Shown: piece after piece, positions 34,209 through 45,486 of the stretch | Layout: each line of letters starts with the position of its first letter | Numbering within the stretch: position 1 is the stretch's first letter | Source: Mesostigma viride | Taxonomy: Eukaryota; Streptophyta; Mesostigmatophyceae; Mesostigmatales; Mesostigmataceae | Assembly: GCA_009746045.1 (NCBI GenBank) | Contig: RPFO01000065.1 | Span: 8,122,741 to 8,186,740 of the forward strand | Direction of reading: 5' to 3' | Length of the DNA stretch: 64,000 bases | Position numbers and translations under genes: made by a program | The notes under the pieces: model-generated | Told to the model about the DNA's origin: nothing | Database searches by the model: none | The model's input: the letters and a program-made list of their open reading frames with translations, nothing else

Positions 34209-36599
34209 ATGAAGACGTCCTTGACAGCTGGTGCAGCTGTAAGAATGTCTGACCCCATGCATCCTTGTGCTGGGCACGAGGGTGGACCTCTCATTTTGAG
34301 AGAAACCAATGTACAACCACAGAGGGGTGTGAAGGCCTCTGGTGGTATGCATGTGGTCCCTGCTGGCGGTCCAGGTGTTGGGCATGAGCAGGGTGACTCA
34401 GACTCTGAGTCAGAACAGGATGGAAGACAGCATGGTGATGCTGGACAACCTGACAGCACAGTCCTGACTGTGCCAGGGACTGCTTCCTCTGTGTACCAGG
34501 AGTTGGGTGCCCGAATCCACAACATGTTTGGGCATGCCACTTCTCTGTCAAACAACTTTGCCTTCCGTATGGGCAGGGCACCCCTTCTTAAGGCGTGTCA
34601 GCAAGCTGCCTCACGGTGTAAGTGCCAGTTGTCCTCCAACAAGCCCAGGAAATCACATGCCAAAGCTATACCTCAGAGCATTGGTGATCTGCAGTGTGAT
34701 ATCCAACACATCAGGGGCATGCAACTGTTGGTGTGCGTGGACAGGTACACAAAATACAAGGTGCTGGAGCATTTACCTTCTATGAAGAACAGGTACTTGC
34801 TGGCTGCCCTGCAGAATGTAAGAGCCAAGTTTCCTACCACAAGGATCCAGGTGGACATGCAGTTTCAGCATCTCAAGGGTGATCCTACCCTTCCTGAGTT
34901 GCTGGTTACACCTAGGGAGGCTCATGGGCAGCAGGGTGCTATAGAGAGGGCAATCCAGGAGGTCAAGAAATTGATTATCTCTGAAGACTGGGTACCCTTA
35001 TCTGCACCTGCACTTGTCAGGAGTGCATGGCTGAGGAACGTGGAGCAGCAGCTGAACAGCAGGGTTAACTTCTACTATGATGGAGTTGCTGTCAGCCCAA
35101 TGGGTCTATATCATGGCCTGTGCCCACCACATGTGCTGGAGGGCTGGAAACATGCTGCACATGTCACCTTTGCCAAGCTGAGGGAGAAGGACCGGGGTTG
35201 GAAGATGCTGGAGCCACAAGTGGGTCAGAAGGTCCTAGCTTGGAAGGAACCTAGCCTTTATGGCAAACGTGGTAGCTGGAGTCCTGGGGTGGTTACCCAG
35301 GTTGATGAAGCTAGCCACGCATGCTTGGTCAGCATGGAGGACGAACCAAAGCATGTGCACCGGCTGAGTTGGTCATATGTCAAGCCTAACCTGATGAATG
35401 AGGGCAGTCAGGCACAAGGCTCACAGGACCTGCAGGATTTTCAGGTCCCAAGTGACATCACTGATGCAACGACCACATCTGTTGCAGGGGAATCTGTCAG
35501 CCCTGGCCAGGTTGCAGAGGTACCTGTTGAACAGGCTGCAAGGTCAACAGCTGGGGAGTCAACTGTCAAGCCCAAGGCTCTAACCAAGCCCAGGGGGACA
35601 AGTTTGGCTGGATTAATTGGGGCTCTGCAAAGGGCCAAGAAGCAGCCCAAGGTAGCCAAGCTCAGGTGGCATGGCAATCTGGGGCTGGACACTGCCTTAG
35701 AGGTAGACACTAATTCTCAGGTTTCCATCATTGGGACCAGAGCTGCAGCAGGGTACAGCATGACTGAACCCAGCTATCAGTTTGTGTCTGACTTCAGTGG
35801 CGGGGTACACGTGAAGGTACTGGGTGAGGTATCCATTCCTATCCTTGGACAGGACACTGCTTTTTGTGTCTTGGAGGGCTATCAGGGACCTGCTCTTCTG
35901 GGGCAGAATTTCCTATGCCAGGATGGGGTAGTGATCACGTCCTCTCTCCTGACTAAGGAAGGGGCTGGTCAGGTCCCACTGATTAATTTCAGGACCACTC
36001 ACCTATCACGTGCAGTAACCAGGACGGTTAAGCGTGTGCAAGTGTGCCAGGGGCAGGAGCCCTTGGTTGATGACCTCATATTGCCAGCTGCTAGTCATCC
36101 AAGCAGTTTGGGCATTGGTCCTCACTCACTTGCTGGACACAGCCCTATCAACTACCAAGACCTGGTGAAGCTCATGTCCTCTCCCATTATGTGTCCCCAG
36201 GTCACACTGGGTCTGATTAAATCTGGGGAGGACTGGATCTCCAAGAAATGCGTGGAACCTGTCAATGACCTGCCTCCTGCACGACGTCTACTCAAGCTCA
36301 AGTTTGTCATCAAGATGAAGGAGGTGGACGGGGTCAAGGTACCACATGTCAGGCCAGTGCTGAATGAGTTCAAGGGTACTGGTGAGTGCACTGCTGAGGA
36401 GTTGTATACCCCTGGCATGCTGCATGATACTTGGAGGCTGCTGCTGTGTGTCTTTCTAGGCCTTCTCAACAAGGGCTTGGACTATGGCTCAGTGGTGGTA
36501 GACTTCAAGAGGGCATTTCTGGAGGGGGATGCAGATGTGGCACAGGAAAAGTGGGAGGGCAAGACGCCTTTCTATGTCAGGGTGCCTGCTGTATGGAAA
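34209..36599 (+). CDS. Copia-like pol 5' part: integrase, protease-like, RT start
   Basis: The frame differs from gag by one base; the first ATG is 34209, but the frame is open slightly upstream (a shift from gag is possible). An HH/C-rich segment (RIHNMFGHATS, CKCQLSS) precedes an integrase core: DLQCDIQHIRG and CVDRYTKYKVLEHL, IQVDMQFQHL and HGQQGAIERAIQEVKKLI (D, D, E). Next is a chromatin-loop-like segment (GQKVLAWKEPSLYGKRGSWS). Then, after the integrase, an aspartic-protease-like block: ALEVDTNSQVSIIGTRAA, VSIPILGQDTAFCVLEG, ALLGQNFL. The active triad reads DTN rather than DTG/DSG. The RT begins with ARRLLKLKFVIKMKEVDG and VVVDFKRAFLEGD. The frame breaks at 36600 where another insertion starts. 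Confidence 0.85.
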
Positions 36600-38559
36600 T
36601 CGGGGTTCTTTGAACGGAGTTTCTTCTATACGTGAATGCGGGAACAAGAGGCCGCTGGATGAGCGGCTTATAGGTCGTAGTGTTTACTCGTAGCTGTTTG
36701 GCTAGAGCTTTTGTGATTAGTAGATGCAATATAGTGCATGGTTGAAAAATGAATTAAATAAAATGTGCGTTCCGCGCTTGGGTTGATTATACCCGGGCGG
36801 AACGGGGCGTGAGGTGCAGTGCCCCTGAAAAGAACAACCTACGCATTATTTAATACTAGCCGTGCAGGTTCGGGATATTCTACCCCCGGTCTGTACGGTT
36901 AGCGTCTTACTAGCATCCACTAAACATAAGGGTTTAATGACGTCAGTTAGCTAGGGATAAGGGAGGTTTTGCGACTAAAAGCCGCTCTGGCTGGTTTTGT
37001 CGGCCTCTTTCTTTGCTCGTTGTCGTTGCGGCGGCAGCCGCAGCTATGGGTGCTGCGGAGCAAAATCCCAAAAGCACTGGTTGCACTGGCCACTTGGCCA
37101 GTGGTGAGACTTCCAGTTGTTAACCGGCCAGGCGTAGTTCCTCGCTCGGTTAACTAAAAGAAAAGAAAATGATTACCTCCGGTCCGCACCTTTTCCCCAG
37201 CTTGGGGTCTTTGGTGGGCCGGATGCCGTGACAGGTGCTCAACTGTCGCTTGGTCGGCCCAGTGCGCGAGCTGGTGCTCCGTACCTGGGGATGCTTGCAC
37301 CCCGGGTTGGAGCCGGATGGCTGGCACTGGCGACCCGTGTCTCGGTCCGCGGCCTGCGGCTTTTTCTTCGGAAATTGCTGCTGGCCAGCAAACTTTGCAA
37401 TTGCCTTCCGCCGAGGGGGGGGTGGTTGGGGCTGGGGACGGCGATGGGAAAAGCGCCTAAGCTAGAAATTTTTTCCCCACGCATAGAAACCTCGGGGGGG
37501 AATGCGGTCTTGGCTGAACGGACTCTCGTTCAGCCAGGTGCCTGGGGCTGTGGCCTCGGGCATCCGGGCTGGCGGGGCCTGGGCTAGGTCCACGTTTTTT
37601 CTCGAAGCACCCCGGGTCTATGGGGAGACGGCCATAGCGGTACCGACTCGGGGCCCCGAGAGGGGTCATGATAGGCTGGCCGTGCGCAATCGCAGTGCAA
37701 ATGCGCTGGGCCTTTTTGGGCCTGGCCATGCATCCACAGCCGCCGGGCACACGCCTCCCGATGTGGGGGGCTCCCGTTTTGCGGCAGGGCGGTCACTTGT
37801 GACAACGAGCAAGGTGGAGTGCGGCTTCAAGGGAAAGCCAGGGCGGGGGTGATTGGGTAACGTACTTCATGAAGGGCCTTGAACGGCGTGCCTCCGGGCA
37901 TGTCAATTAGTGTCACATGTATGCTTCCACTTATTGTTTTAATGAAGATGCTGGTTTTTGTGGGAGCTACGTGGGACATGAATCGGGGTTCTTTGAACGG
38001 AGTTTCTTCTATACGTGAATGCGGGAACAAGAGGCCGCTGGATGAGCGGCTTATAGGTCGTAGTGTTTACTCGTAGCTGTTTGGCTAGAGCTTTTGTGAT
38101 TAGTAGATGCAATATAGTGCATGGTTGAAAAATGAATTAAATAAAATGTGCGTTCCGCGCTTGGGTTGATTATACCCGGGCGGAACGGGGCGTGAGGTGC
38201 AGTGCCCCTGAAAAGAACAACCTACGCATTATTTAATACTAGCCGTGCAGGTTCGGGATATTCTACCCCCGGTCTGTACGGTTAGCGTCTTACTAGCATC
38301 CACTAAACATAAGGGTTTAATGACGTCAGTTAGCTAGGGATAAGGGAGGTTTTGCGACTAAAAGCCGCTCTGGCTGGTTTTGTCGGCCTCTTTCTTTGCT
38401 CCCCACCCACCCACCCGTGTCTTGGTTGCCTCTAGGGCAACGTACTTCATGAAGGGCCTTGAACGGCGTGCCTCCGGGCATGTCAATTAGTGTCACATGT
38501 ATGCTTCCACTTATTGTTTTAATGAAGATGCTGGTTTTTGTGGGAGCTACGTGGGACAT
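36600..38559. mobile_element. Insertion of two tandem repeat units in Copia-like RT
   Basis: Two direct units follow each other: 36600-37979 and 37983-38559. They share a 5' block of about 418 bp (TCGGGGTTCTTTGAACGGAG to CGGCCTCTTTCTTTGCTC) and a 3' block of about 125 bp (AACGTACTTCATGAAGGGCC to GTGGGACAT). In between, unit 1 has about 830 bp and unit 2 about 36 bp. The flanking GAAA on both sides may be a target duplication. The 5' block contains two hairpins, CGTTCCGCGC/GCGGAACG and CCGTGCAG/CTGTACGG. No coding region. It could be a TRIM-like element reduced to adjacent LTR-like units. Frame is not restored by simple removal. Confidence 0.65.
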
Positions 38560-38560
38560 G

Positions 38561-39655
38561 AAAGGGACATTCACACTGAGTTCCTTAAAATCCTCAAGGG
38601 CCTGGAGGGCCTGAGGTCAAGTCCAATAATCTGGAGGGAGACTCTCAACCGTTTCCTGAAGGAGCATTGCAACTTGAAGGTTTCTCCTGTAGACCCCTGT
38701 CTGTTTCTGGGGCAATGGGAAGGCCTACCAGTGTATGCTTCGCTGCACGGGGATGACCTACATCTGATAGCTCCCACGTCGTGGCTTAAGGAGCTGATCT
38801 CCATCATTAAGTCCAAGTTTCCTCTGGGTAGGGAGCAATGGCAGGTGGAGAATGAGCCTCTCCTGTTTGTGGGCATGGAGGCCACACTGGTGAAGAAGGG
38901 GGGGAGTGGCGTATGCTGCTGGTGGGGGCAACGATTATCAAGAGACCCTCATTAGCAAGCTTCCTCCAGTCATCACACAGGCACTGTGTCCCATGGTGAG
39001 GGGCATGGTTGCTTGGGTGGCAGGCATTTCCAGGCCAGACCTTATGGTCATAGCCAGGTTGCCTGATGACATGCTGACAGAGCTAGGGTCTGCCAAGGTG
39101 GCTGATCAGGTCAGGGCTTCGTCTGGCATTCTGTTGTCTGCAGTGGATTTATCACAACCCATTTGCATGGAGCTGTATGTGGATAGCTCAATGGACAGCA
39201 GGCAGGTCTCCAAGGTCAGGGGCAGGGCTGCAGGGCTCTTTGTGCTCAGACAGGAAGGCCTGGGGAGTTTGGTGAGCTGGTTTAGTCGCCTGCACAAACG
39301 GGTGGCTGTCAGTAGTGATGTGGCAGAATGCAGGGCTATTTGTGAAGGCATTCACACAAGCCTTTATCTGAAGGAGTTGCTTCATCAGATGACTTCTAAC
39401 ACTCCTTGGCCACTTCAGGTTACCACTCTTCTCAAAACAGACTCCATGGGGATGGTGCAGTTTGTGCACAGGCAGATGGCCAGAAGTAGGGACTTGGATT
39501 ATCTCCTTCTTAAGGAATTGTCCTCCTTGGCCAATATTGAGCATATCCCTGGGGTTGACAATCCTGCTGATGCTTTGACCAAGCTAGTGCAGAAGGCAGC
39601 AGTGCAATACAAGGTTCTTCAGTCTCTGATGGACCCATCTCAGCAAGCTGTCTAA
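38561..39655 (+). pseudogene. Copia-like RT end and RNase H
   Basis: RT resumes with FLKILKGLEGLRSSPIIW (equivalent of the Copia SLYGLKQSPRAW box) and VYASLHGDDLHLIAPTS, the catalytic DD pair in HGDD. A G-run at 38897-38904 marks a one-base frame change, after which the frame carries ISRPDLM, ICMELYVDSSMDSRQ (RNase H Asp), VAVSSDVAECRAICEGI (Glu), LLKTDSMGMVQFV (Asp) and RDLDYLLLKEL...VDNPADALTK, the Copia RNase H end. It stops at 39653-39655. Confidence 0.85.
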
Positions 39656-40607
39656 GCTGGTGCCTGGTTATAGGGCATTGGAGAGCAGATTGTGTGGTAG
39701 TGTCAGCATTGTGACTGGCATAATACCTGTATCTTAGTCTGTACTAAGGCTCATGGACCATGGTACACTCACTCTGATTTTAATCAGGATACAGCCAGGT
39801 TTTGGCTGGGGTTCATGCTGTTGACTACACAAGGTTGACAGGTCCATTACAGACCATGTATTCTATTTTAAAAAGAAATGTATATTTGTACATACCTCAC
39901 ACAATGGTCTGGGAACCTTTATTCTGGGGTTTATAGGGCGGGGTTCGATTCCCTGGTATTATGTTTCTACAAGCTGGCCTGCTCAGGTGTTTTACCTGTT
40001 CAGACTTCCCTAGTTCCCCAGGGCAGGATTTAATTGTTGCCTATGTGTTTCATTTTGTCATTTGTTTGCTGTGGCAATTTATCATCTGACAAGTAGACGG
40101 GCGCCATAAGACGGGCGCCAATACTAACCTGTTGAGAGTATGACGGGGAAACTATTGTAATACGTCTTACTTTGTCAAGTGGTATTTCAATTGTCATGGA
40201 TTTATTGTGCTTATATTAGATATGTACTGGGTTTTATGGGATTAGTATCTGGGATTAATGTAACTCACCGCCAGAAGGTCATTGTACTGGAGGCTCTACC
40301 GAGGTGATGGGATTAATTCCTGGAGAAGACCTCATAGAATTAACCTGTATGTATTTAATTTTGTGTGTTTCTAATATCTGGTGGTACTCTGTAATGCCAC
40401 TTCCATAGGTTTTTATCCATTTCTCATGAAATGGTTTTCCCTGTGGCAGATCTGTTTCTTTTCCAGTTCCTTAAAAGAAAGGGCTGGGGGAATGGCATTG
40501 GCCATTAAAGACATCTGTTCAAGCTTCAAGCTGGAGTGAAGGACATTTCAAGCTACTTCAAGGGTCCCTGGCAGGGGATGTGATCCCTAAAGAAAAGAAG
40601 GGATTGG
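39656..40607 (+). other. Non-coding 3' region of Copia-like element with PPT
   Basis: About 950 bp without an ORF of note between the RNase H stop and the 3' LTR, long for a Copia element. Near the end is the purine run AAAGAAAAGAAGGGA (40590-40604), the likely polypurine tract, directly before the LTR. Confidence 0.75.
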
Positions 40608-41223
40608 AGTTAACGTAAAGGATTTACGTTAGATGGATAGAGATTGTTACGCTCTTTCCAACGGCACCTTGAACGCCTCATTTGGTTAAGGAACGTAAAA
40701 GTTATGACGTTTCCTAGGCTGTGCCGACAGTACCCGGCGCGCCACTGTGGGCGCGTACGGACACAGGATGTACAAGTGTCACTTTGATAGTCCGCAGGAC
40801 GTTGACAGGACTTGTACAGGACTTGATGGTCAATTGATAGGTAGGCGCACTGTAGCGCGCCAGGACCTATGAGACAATTGATGCTGACTAGTGTACGGAT
40901 AGGTCCACAGGACTAGCCGTATGGACAATTGATAGATCTGCGCGCCAAAGGCGTGCCAGAGTCTGTGTAATCAATTGATTGACAGTTCAGCTGTGACAGT
41001 GCAGCTGAATACTTGGACGCGTCCCTAGCAAGCTATATGTGTGACTTGGTCGCACCGGGACGCTAGCTCTTGCGTGCACGCTCTCTTGGCATAACGACCC
41101 TGTCGTCTGTGCTACGTGCAGTCTCGGACTTGACGTGACTTACGTCTGGGTTTGCTCATTATAATAAAGGCAACTTTCCTGCAAGAGCCATGGATTCCCT
41201 CGGTGGTAAACTCTCATTCAACT
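40608..41223 (+). repeat. Copia-like 3' LTR
   Basis: 616 bp, AGTTAACG...TTCAACT, followed by the GGTGG target duplication at 41224-41228. It matches the rejoined left LTR in length and, as far as I could read, in sequence. Confidence 0.96.
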
Positions 41224-41228
41224 GGTGG

Positions 41229-42178
41229 CGCTTAAGCGCCTCAAAAGCCTGTTGGCACTGCTCAGCCCAAAGGAACGGGGTACCCTTCTTGAGAAGAGCG
41301 TTGATCGGGGCGGCGATGGTGGCAAACCGCGGGATGAACCGTCGGTAGTAAGAGGCCAATCCCAGGAAGCTGCGCACCCCTTTCACGTCCGTAGGGACAG
41401 GCCATTGCTGAACGGACTCGATCTTCTCAGGGTCGGTCGCGATGCCGTCCGCCGACAAGGTATGGCCCAGAAACGGCACGCAGCGGCCGGCGCGCACCTT
41501 GGCCTTCCGCGCCGAAAGGTGCTCATCCTCCATGATCTGCAGCACGGCGTCCACATCCTCTAGGTGCTCCTCGAACGTCTTGGAGTACACCAGGATGTCG
41601 TCCAGATACGCCAGCGCGCACGTGCGCTTGTAGGTCCAGGGCGGGCGCGCCCCCTTCTGCGGGTCCGCCAGGTCCTGGGAGACCTGCGGCAAGTGGGCTG
41701 TGCCCATCACCGGACGGAGGATGTCATTCATCAGCATCTGGAAGGACGCAGGCGAATTGCACAGCCCCATTGCCGCCACCCGAAACTGATAGTGACCGAA
41801 GGGCGTAGCGAACGCGGTCTTGTGGCAGTCTTCTGGCGCGATGCGCAGCTGCCAAAACCCGTCCGCACAGTCGATGACGGTGAAACACGTGGCCCCCTGG
41901 ACACGGTTGAAGATGTCGTCGATCCGCGGTAGAGGATACCGGGACTTGACGGTGATGGCGTTCAGCTTCCGGTAATCCGTCACCAGACGCCACTTGCCTC
42001 CTGGCTTGGGAACGAGCAGCACGCCCGCTGAGAAGGGGCTGTTGCTGGGTTCAATGAGCCCAGCGTCGAGCAGTGAAATGAGGATCTTCTTGAGCTCCAC
42101 CAGCTCGACTGGGCCCATGCGGTACATGGGAGACACGGTAGGCCCGGAACCCTCCTGGAGCTGGACACGATGTAACAC
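41229..42178 (-). CDS. Gypsy reverse transcriptase
   Basis: Standard Ty3/Gypsy RT blocks in order: VELKKILISLLDAGLIEPSN, AGVLLVPKPGGKWRLVTDYR, NAITVKSRYPLPRIDDIF, CFTVIDCADGFWQLRIA, FRVAAMGLCNSPASFQ, ALAYLDDILVYSK (catalytic YLDD), FLGHTLSADGI, GVRSFLGLASYYRRFI and the thumb/connection up to FEALKRH, where the Copia-like element interrupts it. A small insertion of about 20 residues (TAHLPQVSQDLADPQKGARP) precedes the YLDD block. It copies element RNA into cDNA. Confidence 0.95.
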
Positions 42179-43020
42179 CGATCGGTTGGGAGGGAACTGG
42201 GGGTGCGATCCGCAAAAAGGGTAGTGCGCTTCTCCAGGACGGCATTGAACCGCGCCAGCTCGTCCGGTGTGAATCCGGCACCAATCTCGTTAAGCAGAGC
42301 CTGAGTGCTGTCCAGGTCTATGCGATACATCGCGTACTCCTTGCCCTTCCGGAGCTGGCGCGCCAGCGTCTTGCTACTCATCAGGATCTGGGACGCTGGT
42401 CGAGGCCCGTCCGCCGAGCGCTCGTGTGTAATGTTATGGACCTCCGCGGCCTGTGCCCTATACTCGCTGTCTGGGCACCAGAATGAACCATCCGGAAACC
42501 AAACTACCCGCCGGCGCACACTGATGTCCACATCCTGCTTGTCCAGCCAGTCCACTCCAATGATGATGTCGGCAGCGCCCAGCGGCGCAATAGTCGCCAC
42601 CAGGTCCACCGGCGTGCCCTGCAGCACACCCTTGATGTCTGCTAGGCCCGGCGATTGGTGCGCCGACCGTCTGAGTAGGTGACATATACTGCCGTGGTGT
42701 GAGGCCGGGGTACCAGGCCCAGCCGACGCACCAGGGCCTCGTTGATGAAGGACGTGGAGGCGCCGGTGTCGACCAGGAACTTCACGTCCATGATCGTTTT
42801 CTCCTTCAAATACGGATCAAGGACGGTGGGAGGGACCAATAACCCTCCGCTGAAAAGAAACAGATGCCGCGAATCTCCTTGAGATGCACGCGCCGCCGGT
42901 TGGGTGGACGCGTCTGCGGCCACGTTATTGACGTCTACCTCTACTCTAGTTGACTCCGCGTCTGGGCTACCATCTGATTTTTCTACCCTATCCCCTACCC
43001 CGGGACCCAAGCCCATGGGC
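41980..43020 (-). pseudogene. Gypsy protease and linker to RT, with frame changes
   Basis: The retropepsin start is in the ORF 43502-42642: DVKFLVDTGASTSFINEALV (active-site DTGA at 42770-42759). Its end is in ORF 42627-41980: ADIIIGVDWLDKQDVDIS. The two meet near 42640 in different frames, so an indel splits the protease. The linker then runs toward RT (MYRIDLDSTQALLNEI, FADRTPSSLP) with another change near 42150. Protease normally matures Gag-Pol; this copy cannot make it intact. Confidence 0.85.
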
Positions 43021-43701
43021 AGGGCTACTACTCCCGAGGAGCGGTGGGACGGGAGGCCGCCTCGCCCGACCACCCGCCCTCTTCCCCCCCTCCTCCTCCT
43101 CTTCGTCAGCCCCCTCCTCGTCGTCGTACTCGTAGCCAGCCACTGCCTGCGTTTGGCCGGAAGAGGAGGACTGTCGCCGCGCCTCCATCTCGTTGACCGC
43201 ACGCAACACACCCTTGGTAGAGCTGGTCGCGGGTGGTCGCGGCTGCTGGTACTGCGTCGGGACCTGTCTGGCGTGCTGCAGGCGAGCCGCACGCTCACCC
43301 GCGTTGCGGGGTCGGTCCCGAGGACCGGAGGAGTCGGGGCGGCTGCCGAAGGCCGGGCCGGAGAAACGAACACTGGGTGTCCCTTCTCCTGTCCCACGAC
43401 TGGCGTTCTTGCCCCGGAGCTTGGGGCAGTCGCGCTTGAGGTGCCCCACCTCGCTGCACATGAAGCAGCGCGCCTTGCTAGCGTCGATCGCGTTGACGCC
43501 ATGGTCAGTGTAGCCCTCGTCAGGGTCGTCGAGGTACTCGTCCTCCTCCTCGCCGGCGAAATCAGTGGAGTACATCTGATTCACCCGTCGCGGGGGAGCA
43601 GGTCTGAAGAAACGGCGCACTGAGGGGCACGCCCGCGAGCCACTACGTCGGCCACCTGTAGGAGATACCTCTGGATATTCAAGATGTCCCACTCTTCCCA
43701 A
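42988..43701 (-). CDS. Gypsy nucleocapsid region with CCHC knuckle
   Basis: The ORF contains CFMCSEVGHLKRDC (C-X2-C-X4-H-X4-C) at 43467-43426, preceded by an acidic stretch (EEEDEYLDDPDEGY) and followed by a basic and Gln/Ser-rich region, then a run of acidic residues. It follows the capsid ORF in a shifted frame. Confidence 0.85.
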   Translation of the reverse strand: MGRVGHLEYPEVSPTGGRRSGSRACPSVRRFFRPAPPRRVNQMYSTDFAGEEEDEYLDDPDEGYTDHGVNAIDASKARCFMCSEVGHLKRDCPKLRGKNASRGTGEGTPSVRFSGPAFGSRPDSSGPRDRPRNAGERAARLQHARQVPTQYQQPRPPATSSTKGVLRAVNEMEARRQSSSSGQTQAVAGYEYDDEEGADEEEEEGGKRAGGRARRPPVPPLLGSSSPAHGLGSRGRG

Positions 43702-44330
43702 GGGACATCAGCATAGTGCTTGAATACCTCGTCCTGCAGCTCAGGGCAGAGTGCCTCGATGAACCTGCTCTTGTACTCGTACCAGGTCATGTCAGCCAGG
43801 TAGGCGGCGCTGGACTCGAACTTAGACAGAAACTCGCGATATGGGGTGGTCCCCTGGCGCAGCTTGCTGAAGGCCATCCGCTCGTGGAGTGTAGCATCTG
43901 GGGGCACCAGCTTGCGACGCACTCGGTCCATCAGTTCCGCCAAGGTTTGCGGGTATGACTGGGACGCGATGCTCTCACAGTTCAAGATGCTTATCACCGA
44001 GGGGTCCATACAGGTGTTAATCACCAGATCAATCAGATCGCTGGTGGCCAGCTGCCAGTTGTGATGGTTGCGCCAGATGGTATACTGCCGTCGCCACATG
44101 CGTCCCCATTCCTCTACCTCGCGCGGTTTCATGTCCGCGTGCAGCTTGGGTACATTCTTGAAATTGGGCATCGGTGGGGCCTTTACCGCGGCGGTGATGG
44201 GCCCACCGACGTCTACGTGGGGAATCGCCGAAGTCGGGGGGCTGCGGTCGGGGGAGAGAGCTGGATCTGGGCGGCGTACCATGAGTCCGCCGCACCTGGA
44301 CGGAGGAGGGGTGTTCGTACCCCGGGTCAT
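43581..44330 (-). CDS. Gypsy Gag capsid domain
   Basis: Retrotransposon Gag-type helices: VEEWGRMWRRQYTIWRNHHN, TLAELMDRVRRKLVPPDATL, KLRQGTTPYREFLSKFESSA and YKSRFIEALCPELQDEVFKH, the usual pattern of the Ty3/Gypsy capsid (the region matched by the retrotrans_gag family). Starts at ATG 44330 or continues by frame change from the Gln-rich ORF upstream. Confidence 0.88.
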   Translation of the reverse strand: MTRGTNTPPPSRCGGLMVRRPDPALSPDRSPPTSAIPHVDVGGPITAAVKAPPMPNFKNVPKLHADMKPREVEEWGRMWRRQYTIWRNHHNWQLATSDLIDLVINTCMDPSVISILNCESIASQSYPQTLAELMDRVRRKLVPPDATLHERMAFSKLRQGTTPYREFLSKFESSAAYLADMTWYEYKSRFIEALCPELQDEVFKHYADVPWEEWDILNIQRYLLQVADVVARGRAPQCAVSSDLLPRDG

Positions 44331-44930
44331 CCAAGGCCACCCTGCTGAAGCTGAAGTTGCCAGCAGGCGCAGGCGAGGGACCGCGCTTGGTCAAGCACCC
44401 GTGGGCGCTGCGGTTGATGCGCCGGGCGCTGACTGGCGTGTGAGTCTCCTCGTCTCTGGGTGACACTGCTCCTGGTCTCCCCTGGGCTGGTCCGTGGTCT
44501 ATGAGTACCAACGGGCGGGCCCTGCGTGACAGTTCCCTCGTCCGCCTCGTTAGTCCCTTCCAGGTCATCGAACTCGCCATCTGCCCCTGGGACCTCCCCT
44601 TCCTCGTCCGAATACCATAGCGCCGTGGGTAACAGGGACGTGCTGCCGAAGGACACTCTGCGTCTGCCCCGGTGTGGGGGGCCCGGTGGAGGTCCCTGGG
44701 GCCGCCCCCGACCTGCCCAAGGATGCGTTGGCCGCCCGGTGACTGGCTGCTGATGGCGGTAGTGCAGGGTATCTTCATTCTCGTCTCTCTGCTGCTCTGG
44801 ATCAGGTGGTAGCCATTGTGGTCTCGTCTGGGGTTGTTGCTGCTGCATCCGGGGTTGCTGCTGTTGCCATTGCTGCTGCGTTGACCGTTGCTGCTGCTGA
44901 TGTTGCTGCTGCTGTTGCTGCTGCTGCGGT

Positions 44931-45004
<74 letters not shown>

Positions 45005-45352
45005 CTGTTGCTGCTGCTGCGGTTGCTGCTGTTGCTGCTGTTGCTGCTGCTGCGAGTAGTCTTGGAGCCTCTCTTGGTCGTTCCTGTCATCTCCCTGCCT
45101 TGTTAAGGCGTCTAGATTGTCCCCATCCGCTGGGAACCTAGGGTTCTGATCTCTGGATCGTGAAGAGCCTTCCGCAGGTCTCTCCATGACCTCACCTGTA
45201 TCTGTCCCTGCTTGGACGTGCAGTGGTACCTCTATCCCCTCTGTACCGTGCTCGTGGTTGTCTACCGGTTCTACCTCTGTATTCTCTAGATCTCGTTCTC
45301 TAGTCTCTTCCTCTGTATCTCTGGCGTTCCTTGTTTGGGACCGTGTGGGCAT
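44327..45352 (-). CDS. Gypsy Gln-rich N-terminal ORF
   Basis: ATG 45352 (MPTRSQTRNARDTEEETRER). An acidic N-terminus is followed by a polyglutamine tract encoded by CAG/CAA (about 45055-44880), then a Pro/Arg/Gly-rich segment. It overlaps the capsid ORF by four bases in another frame, so it is probably the N-terminal part of Gag separated by an indel, or a separate protein. The same DNA gives poly-Ser and poly-Ala ORFs in other frames, which are artefacts. Confidence 0.7.
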
Positions 45353-45486
45353 GGTGCTCGTACCGGTACCTTACACTGCAGGCAACACCTCCCTAGGAAG
45401 GAAGAGAGAGAAAGGGAGAGAGAGCAACCACGTGCTATAGAGCTATGACTATAGAACCTAATACTACTCCCTAATAATGGTCTCCT

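Larger units (their letters stand above)
22839..41223 (+). mobile_element. Copia-like LTR retrotransposon inserted in Gypsy pol
   Basis: It is bounded by 5-bp target duplications GGTGG at 22834-22838 and 41224-41228. Its two LTRs are 616 bp once the TTAA element in the left one is removed, and I saw no differences between them by eye. LTR ends are AGTT...AACT instead of TG...CA. Internal region 29939-40607 in order: ORF1, gag with zinc knuckle, integrase, an aspartic-protease-like domain, RT, RNase H, about 950 bp non-coding, PPT AAAGAAAAGAAGGGA. No PBS complementary to a familiar tRNA is obvious after the left LTR. It holds three further insertions. RT and RNase H are Copia-type. Confidence 0.93.

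Noticed and set aside
44806-45141. Poly-Ala, poly-Leu and poly-Ser ORFs
   Set aside because: Other frames of the CAG/CAA run that encodes polyglutamine in the Gypsy Gag ORF.
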